In this document: in pieces, positions 18,030 through 27,718 of the stretch
Layout of the letters: the number at the start of each line of letters is the position of its first letter
Numbering within the stretch: the first letter of the stretch is position 1
Source of the DNA: Acidobacteriota bacterium
Lineage (GTDB): Bacteria; Acidobacteriota; Blastocatellia; Pyrinomonadales; Pyrinomonadaceae
Direction: 5' to 3'
DNA: 64,000 nucleotides
Assembly: GCA_016703965.1 (NCBI GenBank)
Contig: JADJBB010000025.1
Coordinates: 558,001-622,000 of the forward strand
The notes under the pieces: model-generated
Told to the model about the DNA's origin: nothing
Database searches by the model: none
Seen by the model: only the letters and a program-made list of their open reading frames with translations
Program-made: the position numbers and the translations under genes

Positions 18030-18196
18030 TCCATTTTCTGTATCTCGTAGGTTTTTCACTTTTTGTCTCTGTTGCCTTTGCCGCTCTATCGAACGGAACG
18101 ACCAGAGATCGGATCATTTACGGGGTTAAATCCTTTGCCCAGTTCGTTCTGGTGAGCCTTGCTCTTGCCTGGATCCTTTATTTTATCCCCTGGTAA
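18026..18196 (+). CDS. 56-residue membrane protein coupled to the DUF6677-like gene
   Basis: This gene is easily missed because of its size. The frame runs MIHFLYLVGFSLFVSVAFA to the end AWILYFIPW and stop at 18194-18196. It has two predicted helices with a short charged loop (NGTTRDRIIYGVKS) between them. The GGGAGG upstream at about 18015 is a good ribosome site, and the ATG overlaps the previous stop by 4 bp. A subunit or assembly partner of the upstream protein is likely. No family recognised. Confidence 0.75.
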   Translation: MIHFLYLVGFSLFVSVAFAALSNGTTRDRIIYGVKSFAQFVLVSLALAWILYFIPW

Positions 18197-18251
18197 ATTC
18201 CTTCTCCGCCTGTTGTGGACGAAGAAATGTAATGTCGGAGAGATTTGAAGC

Positions 18252-19004
18252 ATGCCTTTGGTCGAGACCGAGAGTCTGGTCATTAAGAGTTACAATCTGG
18301 CCGAGGCGGATAAGATCGTTGTACTCTTAACGCGGGAGCACGGTATGATCCGGGCCGTTGCAAAGGGCGCAAAACGCCTTAAGAGCAAGTTCGGCAGCGG
18401 TATCGAGCCGTTCTCGATCGTTAAGATCGAATACTTTCAAAAGGAAACCTCCGAACTGGTTGCATTGCAGAAGGTCGATCTTCTTCAGTCAAATTTTGGG
18501 GCTGCCAGCAATCCTGATTTCCTGCAGAAATTCTCATATTTAGGCGATATTCTGATCACGTTCTCACCGCCGCACGACCCGAACGAAACGCTGTACCGAA
18601 TGGTCAAGGCCTGTATCGAGACCGCCGCAAATGACCCGGCGAGTTTGCCTGGTATCGGCGTATACTTCGAGCTGTGGCTGCTGCGGCTTTCCGGATTTCT
18701 GCCGGACTGGAGTAAATGCGACGGCTGCGGGCGTATTTTTCTTGACGGCGATGAGACCCGTCTTCAGAGCGATCTGCACTTAAAGTGTATGGATTGCCGG
18801 CGGTCGTCGTCGGGACGAACGCTGAATTCCGACGACCGGGCCGTCGCAGCGGCGGCCCGTCGCTTGTCGCCGGTGGATTTTGCGGAATTCACTCTCGACA
18901 AGCAGGAAACCCTTCGATATCTCTCAACGATCATGAAGCAGCTGATTACTCAATCGATCGGCAGGGAAGTCACGGGGGAAACTTCGCTCGCGATCAGTAT
19001 TTAA
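18252..19004 (+). CDS. recO: DNA repair protein RecO
   Basis: 250 residues. N-terminal OB-fold with VIKSYNLAEADKIVVLLTREHG and IRAVAKGAKRLKSKFG, then the helical core and a zinc-binding set CDGC (about residues 157-160) with CMDC further on. RecO works with RecF and RecR to load RecA on SSB-covered single-stranded DNA. The start MPLVETESLVIK is the usual one for the family. It precedes the LptFG gene by 6 bp. No oddities. Confidence 0.95.
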   Translation: MPLVETESLVIKSYNLAEADKIVVLLTREHGMIRAVAKGAKRLKSKFGSGIEPFSIVKIEYFQKETSELVALQKVDLLQSNFGAASNPDFLQKFSYLGDILITFSPPHDPNETLYRMVKACIETAANDPASLPGIGVYFELWLLRLSGFLPDWSKCDGCGRIFLDGDETRLQSDLHLKCMDCRRSSSGRTLNSDDRAVAAAARRLSPVDFAEFTLDKQETLRYLSTIMKQLITQSIGREVTGETSLAISI

Positions 19005-19010
19005 GGACAC

Positions 19011-21680
19011 ATGAAGCAGGTTGGCTGGCTAATTTCAAAGTATCTTGTTTCGACGATCGTCCCGTATTTCGTCTTTTCATGGCTGCTTCTGAGTGTAATT
19101 CTGTTTGTTCAACAGGCTAGTCGCTATACGGATATCTTCTTCAGCGTAAATATTCCGGCCAATCTTATCTGGCAATTGACAGTGGCCCTTGTGCCGAATG
19201 TTATCGCTTTTACTTGCCCGATGGCGATGCTCGTCGGAACCATCATCGGGCTGACAAAGATGCAGGGAGATAGCGAACTCGTCGCGATCCGGGCGGCCGG
19301 CGTCGGCAATCTGCAGATAGCTCTGCCGATCGTGGCTTTGGGCATTGTAATGTCGGGATTTGCGTTCTTCGTAAACCTCGAGGGCGTTCCGCTTGCCGCA
19401 TCGCTGGTTCGCAGCGTTGCCCTGCAAACTGCGATCAGAAAGCTTGAATCTCCTATCGAACCCGGTGTTTTTAACACCGAGGTCAATGGATACACGATCT
19501 ATGTCAAAGGCGGCGATCTCGAGACGCGGACCTGGAAGAACATTTTTATTTATAACGAAGATGCGGTGAATCGGAGTCTGCGTCTGATAACGTCAAGGAA
19601 TGGGCGGATCGATACAACGGGGCAGCAGTCAGAACTCGTTCTCGAAAATGCAACAGTTTCAACACTGCCTCTCGAGCCCGGCGCCGGCAAGTATGTATCG
19701 GAAAACATTAGCGACGTCCGCTTCGCTATCAAGACGAAGCGAAGCGAGATCGTTGAAAGGCTGAGCCTGCAAGAGCTTCGGCCGGAAGAATTAGGACTTC
19801 AGCAGCTTTCGGAATATGCGACGACAAAAGACGGGGGTGAGAGGACGGAGGCCCAGATCTTGTGGCAGCGGCGCATAATCCTCTCGGTGACCCCTCTGAT
19901 CTTTTGCCTGCTGGGAACGGTTATCGTCCTGCGGTTCAATCGCGGCGGGCGTGGGTTTGGGATCGCAGTGGCCCTTGGGGTCCTGGTCGGGTTCTATTTG
20001 CTTACTTTCCTTGGAGAACAGTTGGCCAGGGTTGGTGCGATCAGCGTGCTTGTTAGCGGCCTGATACCCTTTGCCGGCAGCCTGGCTGCGATCATCTGGC
20101 TCAGTCTTTCGCGAAATCTCCACGTCCTTCGTATCCCAGTAGATTTGCTGATCGAAAGGCTTGAGAAGCTCCGTAAACGGCCCGAACACGTTCAAACTCG
20201 CAATATCTTCGTGGATCTGACAACGGGGCTTCGTGACTTCGACCTGATCCTGAATCTTGTAACGAATTTTTCGTTCACGCTGCTGTTCTTGTCGGCTATT
20301 TTCATGATATTCACTGCCTTCGAACTCTGGAAATTCGCAGGGACGATCGATGGCGGGACATATCTGCTCGGTAAATATCTATTTTACTTGTTGCCCTTCG
20401 TTTATCTGCAGATATCGCCATCGGCGGCGATGATAGCGACCCTTGCGACATACGTGATCAAATCGCGGAATAACGAGATCGTAACGTGGACATCTGCGGG
20501 CCAAAGCGTCTATCGGCTGCTGGTTCCTTGTTTTCTCTTAACACTGCTGCTTGGGGCAGGGAACTGGCTGGTTCAGGAAAAGTTGCTGCCGGGTTCAAAC
20601 CAGCGGCAGGACGAGACCCGTATCCTGATACGCAACCGCGGCGTTCCTGTTGCTCCGCCGGGGAAGTACTGGGTGGCCAACGACAAGCGTATTTATTCCT
20701 TCGAATTCGCGTCTGATAACGCAAAACCGTCGGGGCAGGCGGTACTAAATAGGGCTGAGTCTGATAATAGGCAGCTCGTTTACGATGGTTCTGTAAACTC
20801 CCGAATGGCGGCGTCTGATAACGTAAAAGCGAAGGCTGTGGCCATCAACTCTCTGAATGATGTGGGCGACTGGCAGAGGGAATCGGCCGCAGTGAAGGCT
20901 GCGTCTGATAACGCAATGCTCGTGATTGGCGAAGACGATACGCTTGATCTACACGAAAAGATAAATTCGATCCCGATCGCTCCGGACAGAGCAATTCATC
21001 AGATAAACGCTGATCATGGCTTTTTTGGATCATTTGGAATGATCTCTCCGTCGGTCATTCTTTTATCCTCGAATATCGCGTCTGATAACGATAAACGTGT
21101 GCCTGGCTGTACGACATCGTGTGTGAAGGGCCTGATTATCTATGAATTTGCGGATAACGGGGAAAGATTGCAAGCCGTGTACCGTTCTGACGGGGCCGAG
21201 TGGGTGGATGGCAAGATCCGTTTCATTGGTGAGGTTGAAAGGAATGATCTCCGAGATGGCAAGATAACGACGCTCTACCTCTCCAATGTTGAGATCGCAG
21301 AATCAGTAAATCCGTTTGCGGAGCTTCGTGCAAAGCCGAACCATCTGAATACACCTGAATTGAAGCGGCAGCTGGACGCAGCGGATTCCGATGTGGAAAG
21401 GCGAAATCTGTCGGTTGGCCTGCAGAAGAAGTACACCACTTTGTTCCTCCCGCTGGTTATGGCCCTCTTTACCGCACCGTTTGCTCTCAGCCTTAGCCGG
21501 ACGGGCAAGGCGGCCACCGTGGGTTACGCGGTCATGTTGTGGCTTTTGTTTACTGGGATAAGCACGACATTCGAGCAGATAGGTCTGAATGGACTGCTTT
21601 CGCCGGGCCTTTCGGTGTGGTCGCCACTTTTTATATTTACATTCCTTGGCGTTTTTCTGCTTTCTAAGGTGCGAACCTAA
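19011..21680 (+). CDS. LptF-LptG fusion, lipopolysaccharide export permease
   Basis: 889 residues, about twice the length of a single LptF or LptG. The first half (about 1-380) begins MKQVGWLISKYLVSTIVPYF and has PMAMLVGTIIGLTKMQGDSELVAIRAAG, the coupling-helix region that meets the LptB ATPase. The second half starts near NIFVDLTTGLRDFDLILNL and has its own membrane set and ATLATYVIKSRNNEIVTWTSAG. The periplasmic part of the second half contains an extra region of about 123 residues, with ASDN at both ends and in the middle. Together with LptB and LptC it would extract LPS from the inner membrane. Fused forms are known in some phyla. Confidence 0.9.
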   Translation: MKQVGWLISKYLVSTIVPYFVFSWLLLSVILFVQQASRYTDIFFSVNIPANLIWQLTVALVPNVIAFTCPMAMLVGTIIGLTKMQGDSELVAIRAAGVGNLQIALPIVALGIVMSGFAFFVNLEGVPLAASLVRSVALQTAIRKLESPIEPGVFNTEVNGYTIYVKGGDLETRTWKNIFIYNEDAVNRSLRLITSRNGRIDTTGQQSELVLENATVSTLPLEPGAGKYVSENISDVRFAIKTKRSEIVERLSLQELRPEELGLQQLSEYATTKDGGERTEAQILWQRRIILSVTPLIFCLLGTVIVLRFNRGGRGFGIAVALGVLVGFYLLTFLGEQLARVGAISVLVSGLIPFAGSLAAIIWLSLSRNLHVLRIPVDLLIERLEKLRKRPEHVQTRNIFVDLTTGLRDFDLILNLVTNFSFTLLFLSAIFMIFTAFELWKFAGTIDGGTYLLGKYLFYLLPFVYLQISPSAAMIATLATYVIKSRNNEIVTWTSAGQSVYRLLVPCFLLTLLLGAGNWLVQEKLLPGSNQRQDETRILIRNRGVPVAPPGKYWVANDKRIYSFEFASDNAKPSGQAVLNRAESDNRQLVYDGSVNSRMAASDNVKAKAVAINSLNDVGDWQRESAAVKAASDNAMLVIGEDDTLDLHEKINSIPIAPDRAIHQINADHGFFGSFGMISPSVILLSSNIASDNDKRVPGCTTSCVKGLIIYEFADNGERLQAVYRSDGAEWVDGKIRFIGEVERNDLRDGKITTLYLSNVEIAESVNPFAELRAKPNHLNTPELKRQLDAADSDVERRNLSVGLQKKYTTLFLPLVMALFTAPFALSLSRTGKAATVGYAVMLWLLFTGISTTFEQIGLNGLLSPGLSVWSPLFIFTFLGVFLLSKVRT
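20709..21090 (+). repeat. In-frame repeat-bounded insertion in lptG half (GCGTCTGATAACG copies)
   Basis: GCGTCTGATAACG occurs at 20709, 20811, 20901 and 21078, with a variant GAGTCTGATAATA at 20757. The distances 102, 90 and 177 are all multiples of three, so each codes for ASDN. Outer copies are 369 bp (123 codons) apart. Deleting one copy plus the 369 bp joins SFEFASDN to DKRVPG, which still reads as a normal LptG periplasmic strand. Confidence 0.7.
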
Positions 21681-21682
21681 GT

Positions 21683-22567
21683 CTAGCCTTCCTTGAACTT
21701 TACGTCGTGTTCTCTCATAAACTCCTTTATGGGGTCGAGGTGTATACAACCTCCGACGTGAAGGAAGGCGCTATCCTGAACTCGCTTTACCTTTGTGCCT
21801 CGCTGCAGCTCGACATCCACATCGAAATCCAGATCGAGATGCCGTGTCAGCGACTGCATTCCCCAAACGCGTCCGTCTGTGCCGAACGCGGGCCCGCCGC
21901 TTTGTCCACGAATGCCCGGCGTACTGAGTTCAAATGCGATGATTTTTCCTGACGTATCGGCAACATGGCGGGTCAGCATTCCGTCGATCGGGAAACGAGG
22001 GGTGAATTCCTGGCCCTGATCGTTCCACCCGATCGAATCCGTCAGAGCGTTGTAGCCATAATTTGAAAATTCCGGAAACGGAAAACCGAGCCGGCAGATG
22101 GACATTCCTTGCTTCATCTCGGAGCTGTCGCGTCCGAAAACCGGAAAATTGTCGCACAAGATCTTTGAAACACCGCGAAAATGAAGCAGTGCGAGATCTA
22201 ATGAGCCGTGTATTTTGATGTCGAGATTCAGGTTGCCTTCCACGCAATCGATCAGGCGTGTGTGCAGCTCGATGACTTCACCGGGCTTGAAGCCGTATTT
22301 GCGTTCGAGCTGATTTATCGCGTTCTTTTGATTGCGGTCGGCAGGTATGTCGGCCCGCTCGGTTTTGAACGCTTCAAATCTGTCCGCGATCTTCGTGCCT
22401 TCAATAAAATTCTTAGCGACATGGGCGCACGTGAGAGCCCAGCCGTCGGAATTCACAAAAAACAATGTCGCCGAACCCGGAACGATACGATTCGCTCCCC
22501 AAACACGCTGCAGCATGTGCAATGCCTTCGTATAACCACCAACTTCCTCGATCGCTTTTACAAACAT
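21683..22567 (-). CDS. Trypsin-like serine protease domain protein
   Basis: 294 residues. The triad is visible: His in LTCAHVAKN, Asp in GSLDLALLHF and Ser in IRGQSGGPAFG. The start at 22567 (MFVKAIEEVGGYTKALHML) has no signal peptide, so unlike HtrA/DegP this enzyme should act in the cytoplasm or through a non-classical route. An insertion between His and Asp (TERADIPADRNQKN) is longer than usual. There is no PDZ domain. Its stop meets the LptFG stop with 2 bp between (convergent). The substrate is unknown. Confidence 0.8.
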   Translation of the reverse strand: MFVKAIEEVGGYTKALHMLQRVWGANRIVPGSATLFFVNSDGWALTCAHVAKNFIEGTKIADRFEAFKTERADIPADRNQKNAINQLERKYGFKPGEVIELHTRLIDCVEGNLNLDIKIHGSLDLALLHFRGVSKILCDNFPVFGRDSSEMKQGMSICRLGFPFPEFSNYGYNALTDSIGWNDQGQEFTPRFPIDGMLTRHVADTSGKIIAFELSTPGIRGQSGGPAFGTDGRVWGMQSLTRHLDLDFDVDVELQRGTKVKRVQDSAFLHVGGCIHLDPIKEFMREHDVKFKEG

Positions 22568-22630
22568 GATAGATATCGTCCTTTTCTAACCAACTACTTC
22601 TAAAAAGAATAATCGTTGGGCCGCGAAGAA

Positions 22631-22660
22631 ACAAAACGGCCGCCCAGTTCGAGCGGCCGC
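22631..22660 (-). terminator. Terminator of the DUF5916 gene
   Basis: Perfect CGGCCGC/GCGGCCG stem (22637-22643 and 22653-22659), followed on the minus strand by TTTTGTTT. It lies 29 bp beyond the stop at 22689. Confidence 0.85.
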
Positions 22661-22688
22661 GAGTATCATTAATTGGCAGCAGGTCTCA

Positions 22689-25256
22689 CTAAAAGCTCTT
22701 GCGGAACAGATACGACATTTTGATAAAAAAGCTCCTGCCATTGCCGGTGAGACCGGGCTCTTGCTGGCCGGTGTACGGGTTGTAGCCTCTGTAGTTAAGG
22801 TCGTCATTATATCCGGCATAGATCGCTGTTCCGGGGCTCGGCGTCCAGCCCAGGACGAACTGCGGACGGATCCGGCTTGAGATATTTGAATAATCGAGCC
22901 TCATTCGGGCAAACATATTGCGAGTAAATTGATAGGTAGTCCGCAGGCTGAAAATATTATCATCGAACGCGGTTAGCTTCGTATCGTCGCGGATCAAACG
23001 CGTACGCGTGTAGTTGATCTGCATCTGCAAAGCACTCGTTGGCTGATACCGCACCGACGACTCAATATAAAGTTGGTTACCCGCTCCCGGATCGTATCCC
23101 GGTTCGGCCTCGGTACAGACGGCAAATTGCCCGCAGCGTTGATACCACGCCACATACGGAGCGCTCACACGGGGATATTTCGGGCCCGCACCGAAATCGT
23201 AGTCGAGATTGCCGCCGCTTTGGCTTATTACGAATGAGGCAAAGATCTGTTTTATCGGGTTTGCCTCAATAAACGCGTATTTCTCAAACCGGTTGGCAGA
23301 TCGCTCGGAACTGGGCCCAAAGAACGCTCCGGGGCGCGTTGCGGTCCGATTCGGGCCGAACTCATGCTCAAAAACTCTTTCATAACCGAATTCGAGCCCG
23401 CCGCCGATAAAGATCTGCCGCTGAAGCCCGACCATGAATTGGTTGTTGGACTGCATGTTCTGCAGGCGGGCTTTCCAGTCGTAGTTAATGTTGGTCTGCG
23501 TAAAGACGCGTTTGAAAATTATCTGTTTTTTTGCGTCGCGGTCTGTTTGGTATTGGACGCGAGTTCCGAGATAGTTTGTATCGGTTCGGTTGGTAAATCC
23601 GACGTCAGCGCGGTAATCCGACGAACGCCCGAACGCCTGCAGATTCATGGACAGATTACGGCCCGACCTGTCGATACTTCCGAGATAGCCAAATCCATTA
23701 CCTATCCGGTAAAGATTGCGGTTGAGGTCCGGATCGTAAAAAAATCTTTTCGAATATGTACCAACGACTTGAAACGTCGCGACCGTCTTTTGATCGAGCT
23801 TGAACCGGCCGTCAAAGCCCGCTGTATGGTTATGCCGCTCGATGAAATTGTAGGTTGTCGCGAAAAAGCCGATGTTGTTCTCGCGGCCGACATCGCGTTT
23901 GAATCGAAAAACACCAATGTCAGCATTTTTGTCCATGAATCTCTCGGTATTGCAGATGATTCCAGCGGTCGGATTCGCTGCACGGCGCTGTTGGCAGCTC
24001 AGCAAACTTTCCCGTTCATCGACCGAGTAATTGCCCGGGGCGTTGTCGGATGCAACCAGTATTCCGAACGTGTTCTTTCCTCGGCGGCCGGTGAGCTTTG
24101 CGGCTATATCGGGATCGACGATCGCGCGAGTATTCACAAGGTTGAGACTGCTCTGAAAAATATCGATGCGTTCTAAAAAGAAAGGGCGTTTTTCGGCAAA
24201 AAAGATAGGGAAGCGAACGTTCGCCGTGCTTACCGGTGCGTCGGCCTCGACCTGGGCAAAATCAGGATTGTAGGCAAAATCGAGCGTCACCGTCGGCGAC
24301 AGGCTGAATTTTGCCGTCATGCCAAAATCGCCTTTCACGCCTTCGTTCACATATCTTCCGGCCGGATCGTTGTTGAACGTGAATCTAGACCGGCGTCCCG
24401 TCTCGCTGACCGTGAAACTCGGGTTCAGCTCGAGCTGCCGGGTTGTCGAGATCTCTTCGAGGCCGGTGATCTTACCGGTTTGGTTCAGCATTCCGTTGAC
24501 GCTTCGGTTGAACGGCATCCAGGAATCGAGTTCGCTGTTGTTATATTTCACACGCCGAAAAATGTGAATGCCCCAATTCTTGCCTTTGCCGGCTTCGTAA
24601 CGCAGAGATTTGAAGGGTATCGCGCCTTCTACGGTAAATCCGTCCTCGGTCAGGACGCCTTTTGATTCATAGACCAGGTCAACGCTGTAATTTTCACCGC
24701 GGCCCTCGGTCATTGTGCCGTCGCCCTGTATACCGAGCGGGTTAAAAAAGAAGATGTACGCCTGACGCTGATCGTTAAAGGTATCCAGGAAAACGCCGAC
24801 ATAATCATCGTTAAAGATGTTATCCCGGCGCGAAACAGTCGCCCTGACCGTACTGCGTTCCTGCTTGACCTTGAACGCGATATAGAGATTCTTCGCATCA
24901 TAGGCCATCATGTATTCCATCGGATGCTTCGGAGCGACGTTGTCGCCGGGCTGTGTCTGGACAAAGTCGCCGAACAGGGCCGCATTTTTCCATATCGCGT
25001 CGTCCAAAACTCCGTCTATTACAGGAACCGCCTCGACACGCGGAATGCGAACGGCCGAATCCTTTCGGACATATGGCGACGGCGGGGAATCCGCGGCAAT
25101 TACGCGGTCCTTTATCGGCGTAACCTCTTTTACATCAACTGCGACCTCAGCCGGAACCGGGGCCTGAGCCTGAGCCATTAGATTTTGGATCGTAGCAAAA
25201 AGTAGAAAGGCGAAGATTGAGATATTTCGAATGAAGGGGTATTGATTACTGCTCAT
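22689..25256 (-). CDS. DUF5916 outer-membrane-type protein with CBM9-like domain
   Basis: 855 residues from the ATG at 25256 (MSSNQYPFIRN); the open frame runs further up to 25355, but this start precedes a signal peptide (ISIFAFLLFATIQNLMAQ). After it, VPVIDGVLDDAIWKNAALFGDF opens a CBM9-like beta sandwich, followed by DDYVGVFLDTFNDQRQAYIFFF. The C-terminal 500 residues have the alternating aromatic strands of a beta-barrel and end in SYLFRKSF, typical of outer-membrane proteins. Frequent in acidobacteria and Bacteroidetes. Carbohydrate or peptide handling is possible; the substrate is unknown. Confidence 0.85.
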   Translation of the reverse strand: MSSNQYPFIRNISIFAFLLFATIQNLMAQAQAPVPAEVAVDVKEVTPIKDRVIAADSPPSPYVRKDSAVRIPRVEAVPVIDGVLDDAIWKNAALFGDFVQTQPGDNVAPKHPMEYMMAYDAKNLYIAFKVKQERSTVRATVSRRDNIFNDDYVGVFLDTFNDQRQAYIFFFNPLGIQGDGTMTEGRGENYSVDLVYESKGVLTEDGFTVEGAIPFKSLRYEAGKGKNWGIHIFRRVKYNNSELDSWMPFNRSVNGMLNQTGKITGLEEISTTRQLELNPSFTVSETGRRSRFTFNNDPAGRYVNEGVKGDFGMTAKFSLSPTVTLDFAYNPDFAQVEADAPVSTANVRFPIFFAEKRPFFLERIDIFQSSLNLVNTRAIVDPDIAAKLTGRRGKNTFGILVASDNAPGNYSVDERESLLSCQQRRAANPTAGIICNTERFMDKNADIGVFRFKRDVGRENNIGFFATTYNFIERHNHTAGFDGRFKLDQKTVATFQVVGTYSKRFFYDPDLNRNLYRIGNGFGYLGSIDRSGRNLSMNLQAFGRSSDYRADVGFTNRTDTNYLGTRVQYQTDRDAKKQIIFKRVFTQTNINYDWKARLQNMQSNNQFMVGLQRQIFIGGGLEFGYERVFEHEFGPNRTATRPGAFFGPSSERSANRFEKYAFIEANPIKQIFASFVISQSGGNLDYDFGAGPKYPRVSAPYVAWYQRCGQFAVCTEAEPGYDPGAGNQLYIESSVRYQPTSALQMQINYTRTRLIRDDTKLTAFDDNIFSLRTTYQFTRNMFARMRLDYSNISSRIRPQFVLGWTPSPGTAIYAGYNDDLNYRGYNPYTGQQEPGLTGNGRSFFIKMSYLFRKSF

Positions 25257-25536
25257 GTTTTTCGTGCTCCGGATGATTACGGCTCGACGTTTATAAAATT
25301 GGATAGAAATTTGTTTCTCGGAAAAGAAACACCACCAATATAAAATTCGTGACAAAAAAATCGATTCTGACTAGAAATGCATTTTGGTCAGAGCCTTTCT
25401 CGAAGAATGGAATACGCGTTCGAGAATTTTAAGTTTCACGAACCTGAGTCTTTGTTATCTTTGCAAGGATGTTGGAAAGCGAGAATCGCGGTACAATGTT
25501 ACAAAATTAGCATCCAGAACCAGTTTAGATACCCAT

Positions 25537-27714
25537 ATGAAAAAATACGTCCATGTACTCGTATTGCTCGTTTTGCTTACGGTCTCAGCCGCGTCACAAG
25601 CACCTTCTGAACGGCAGCGTTGGGAAGCCCAGGCGAAGAACATCACCATCACCCGCGATGATTGGGGCATCGCTCATGTTAAAGGCAAAACTGACGCCGA
25701 CGCGGTCTTTGGAGCCATCTACGCCCAGGCAGAGGACGATTTTAACCGCATTGAAACAAACTACCTGAACTCGATCGGCCGCCTCGCCGAGGCTGAAGGC
25801 GAAAGGGCGATCTGGAGCGACCTGCGACAGAAACTATTCATCGATGAGCAGGAAATGAAACGGCTGTATTTCGAAAGCCCTGAATGGCTTAGAAAGCTTA
25901 TGAACGCCTGGGCAGATGGGCTGAATTTTTACCTGGCGACCCATCCAAATGTAAAACCGCGGGTCATTGCGAAATTTGAACCGTGGATGCCGCTGACATT
26001 TAGTGAGGGAAGTATCGGCGGGGACATCGAGTCGATAGATCTGGGCCAGCTGCGGCAGTTTTATGACCAAAAGGGCTTTGTCGCAGTCAAAGAGCCGGAA
26101 GATCCGCTGAAAGAGCCTTCCGGTTCGAACGGAATCGCTATCTCGCCTTCGATCACCAAAAACAAAAAAGCTCTACTGCTGATCAATCCGCATACTTCTT
26201 TCTTTTTCCGCTCGGAACTTCAGATGACGAGTGACGAAGGCTTGAACGCTTATGGTGCGTCAACCTGGGGCCAGTTCTTTATTTATCAGGGATTTAATGA
26301 ACGCCTCGGCTGGATGCACACGTCGAGCGAGGTTGACGCCATCGACGAGTGGTTGGAAACGGTGGTAAAGAAAGAGGACGGGACTTTCGCCTATATTCAG
26401 GGCGGCCGCGAACGAAAGGTTACCGGAAGGGAGATAGCTATTAAATTCAAAGCGGCCGGTGGGGCAATGACTGAGCGGAAATTTACGGCACTCTTCACAC
26501 ATCACGGCCCGATCGTTCGCTCGGAAGGTGCAAAACTTGTCTCGGTCGGCTTGATGAACGAGCCCGTAAAAGCGTTAATGCAGTCCTACGGCAGAACGAA
26601 AGCAAAAAACTACAACGAATTCAAAAAAGTGATGGAGCTTCAGGCAAACTCCTCTAACGCAACGCTTTACGCCGATGCCGACGGTAACAATGCCTATTTT
26701 CACCCGAACTTTGTTCCAAGACGTGATCCGAAATTCGACTGGACAAAACCCGTTGACGGCAGCGATCCCGCGACCGATTGGAAAGGCTTGCTCTCGTTTA
26801 ACGAACTCCCGAACATTAAAAATCCAGCCAGCGGTTGGGTTTACAATAGCAACAATTGGCCGTGGTCTGCTGCCGGGCCGAGCAGTCTAAAACAGGCGGA
26901 TTTTCCGAAATATGTTGACAACGGTGTCGAGTCCGCCCGCGGCCGTCACGCGATCCGGGTTTTGAAGGACAAGAAGGATTTTACTCTTGAGAGTCTGAAC
27001 GCCGCTGCCTACGATAGCTATATGCCGTGGTTTGAGACGACGCTCCCGGCTCTTACAAAGGCCTGGGACGCTCTGCCATCGTCAGATCCAACAAAGGCAG
27101 CGTTGGCAGAACAGATCGCTTTATTGAAAAATTGGGATCTTCGTTGGTCGGTGAATTCCGTTCCCACATCGCTCGGGGTTTTTTGGGCGGACGACCTGGT
27201 TCGAAGCGTAGGTATGTCCGCGAGGCAATCCGGAATGGGATTAGAAGAATATATAGCTACAAAGGCGGCACCAGATCAACTGTTGAGGTCGCTAGCCGCC
27301 GCCTCTGACAGACTCAAGGCCGATTTCGGCTCCTGGAAAACGGCGTGGGGCGAGATCAATCGCTTTCAGCGATTGACCGACGACATCGTTCATCCGTTCA
27401 ACGATGCGGCACCGAGCATTCCGGTCGGATTTGCATCAGGAAATCTCGGTTCGCTGGCGTCGTTCGGGGCCAGGCCGTTTCGCGGTTCGAAAAAATGGTA
27501 TGGAACGAGTGGGAATAGTTTTGTCGCGGTTGTTGAATTCGGCAAAACAGTTCGAGCAAAAGCCGTTACAGCCGGCGGCGAAAGCGGCGATCCTAAGTCG
27601 AAGCACTTCAACGATCAGGCCGAAAGATACAGCACGGGAAACCTGCGGGAAGTTTACTTCTATCCGGCGCAGCTAAAAGGGAAGATCGAACGGCAGTATC
27701 AGCCGGGAAAATAA
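25537..27714 (+). CDS. Penicillin acylase (Ntn-hydrolase) family protein
   Basis: 725 residues from the ATG at 25537 (MKKYVHVLVLLVLLTVSAAS), chosen because it starts a signal peptide; the frame is open upstream to 25384. ITRDDWGIAHVKGKTDADAVF is the family's first block. The self-cleavage site and catalytic Ser lie in PSGSNGIAISPS, which starts the beta chain. Later blocks RRDPKFDWTKPVDG and GWVYNSNNWPWSAAGPSS also fit. Members hydrolyse amides such as acyl-homoserine lactones, beta-lactams or acyl peptides in the periplasm. The substrate here cannot be told from sequence. Confidence 0.92.
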   Translation: MKKYVHVLVLLVLLTVSAASQAPSERQRWEAQAKNITITRDDWGIAHVKGKTDADAVFGAIYAQAEDDFNRIETNYLNSIGRLAEAEGERAIWSDLRQKLFIDEQEMKRLYFESPEWLRKLMNAWADGLNFYLATHPNVKPRVIAKFEPWMPLTFSEGSIGGDIESIDLGQLRQFYDQKGFVAVKEPEDPLKEPSGSNGIAISPSITKNKKALLLINPHTSFFFRSELQMTSDEGLNAYGASTWGQFFIYQGFNERLGWMHTSSEVDAIDEWLETVVKKEDGTFAYIQGGRERKVTGREIAIKFKAAGGAMTERKFTALFTHHGPIVRSEGAKLVSVGLMNEPVKALMQSYGRTKAKNYNEFKKVMELQANSSNATLYADADGNNAYFHPNFVPRRDPKFDWTKPVDGSDPATDWKGLLSFNELPNIKNPASGWVYNSNNWPWSAAGPSSLKQADFPKYVDNGVESARGRHAIRVLKDKKDFTLESLNAAAYDSYMPWFETTLPALTKAWDALPSSDPTKAALAEQIALLKNWDLRWSVNSVPTSLGVFWADDLVRSVGMSARQSGMGLEEYIATKAAPDQLLRSLAAASDRLKADFGSWKTAWGEINRFQRLTDDIVHPFNDAAPSIPVGFASGNLGSLASFGARPFRGSKKWYGTSGNSFVAVVEFGKTVRAKAVTAGGESGDPKSKHFNDQAERYSTGNLREVYFYPAQLKGKIERQYQPGK

Positions 27715-27718
27715 TAGT

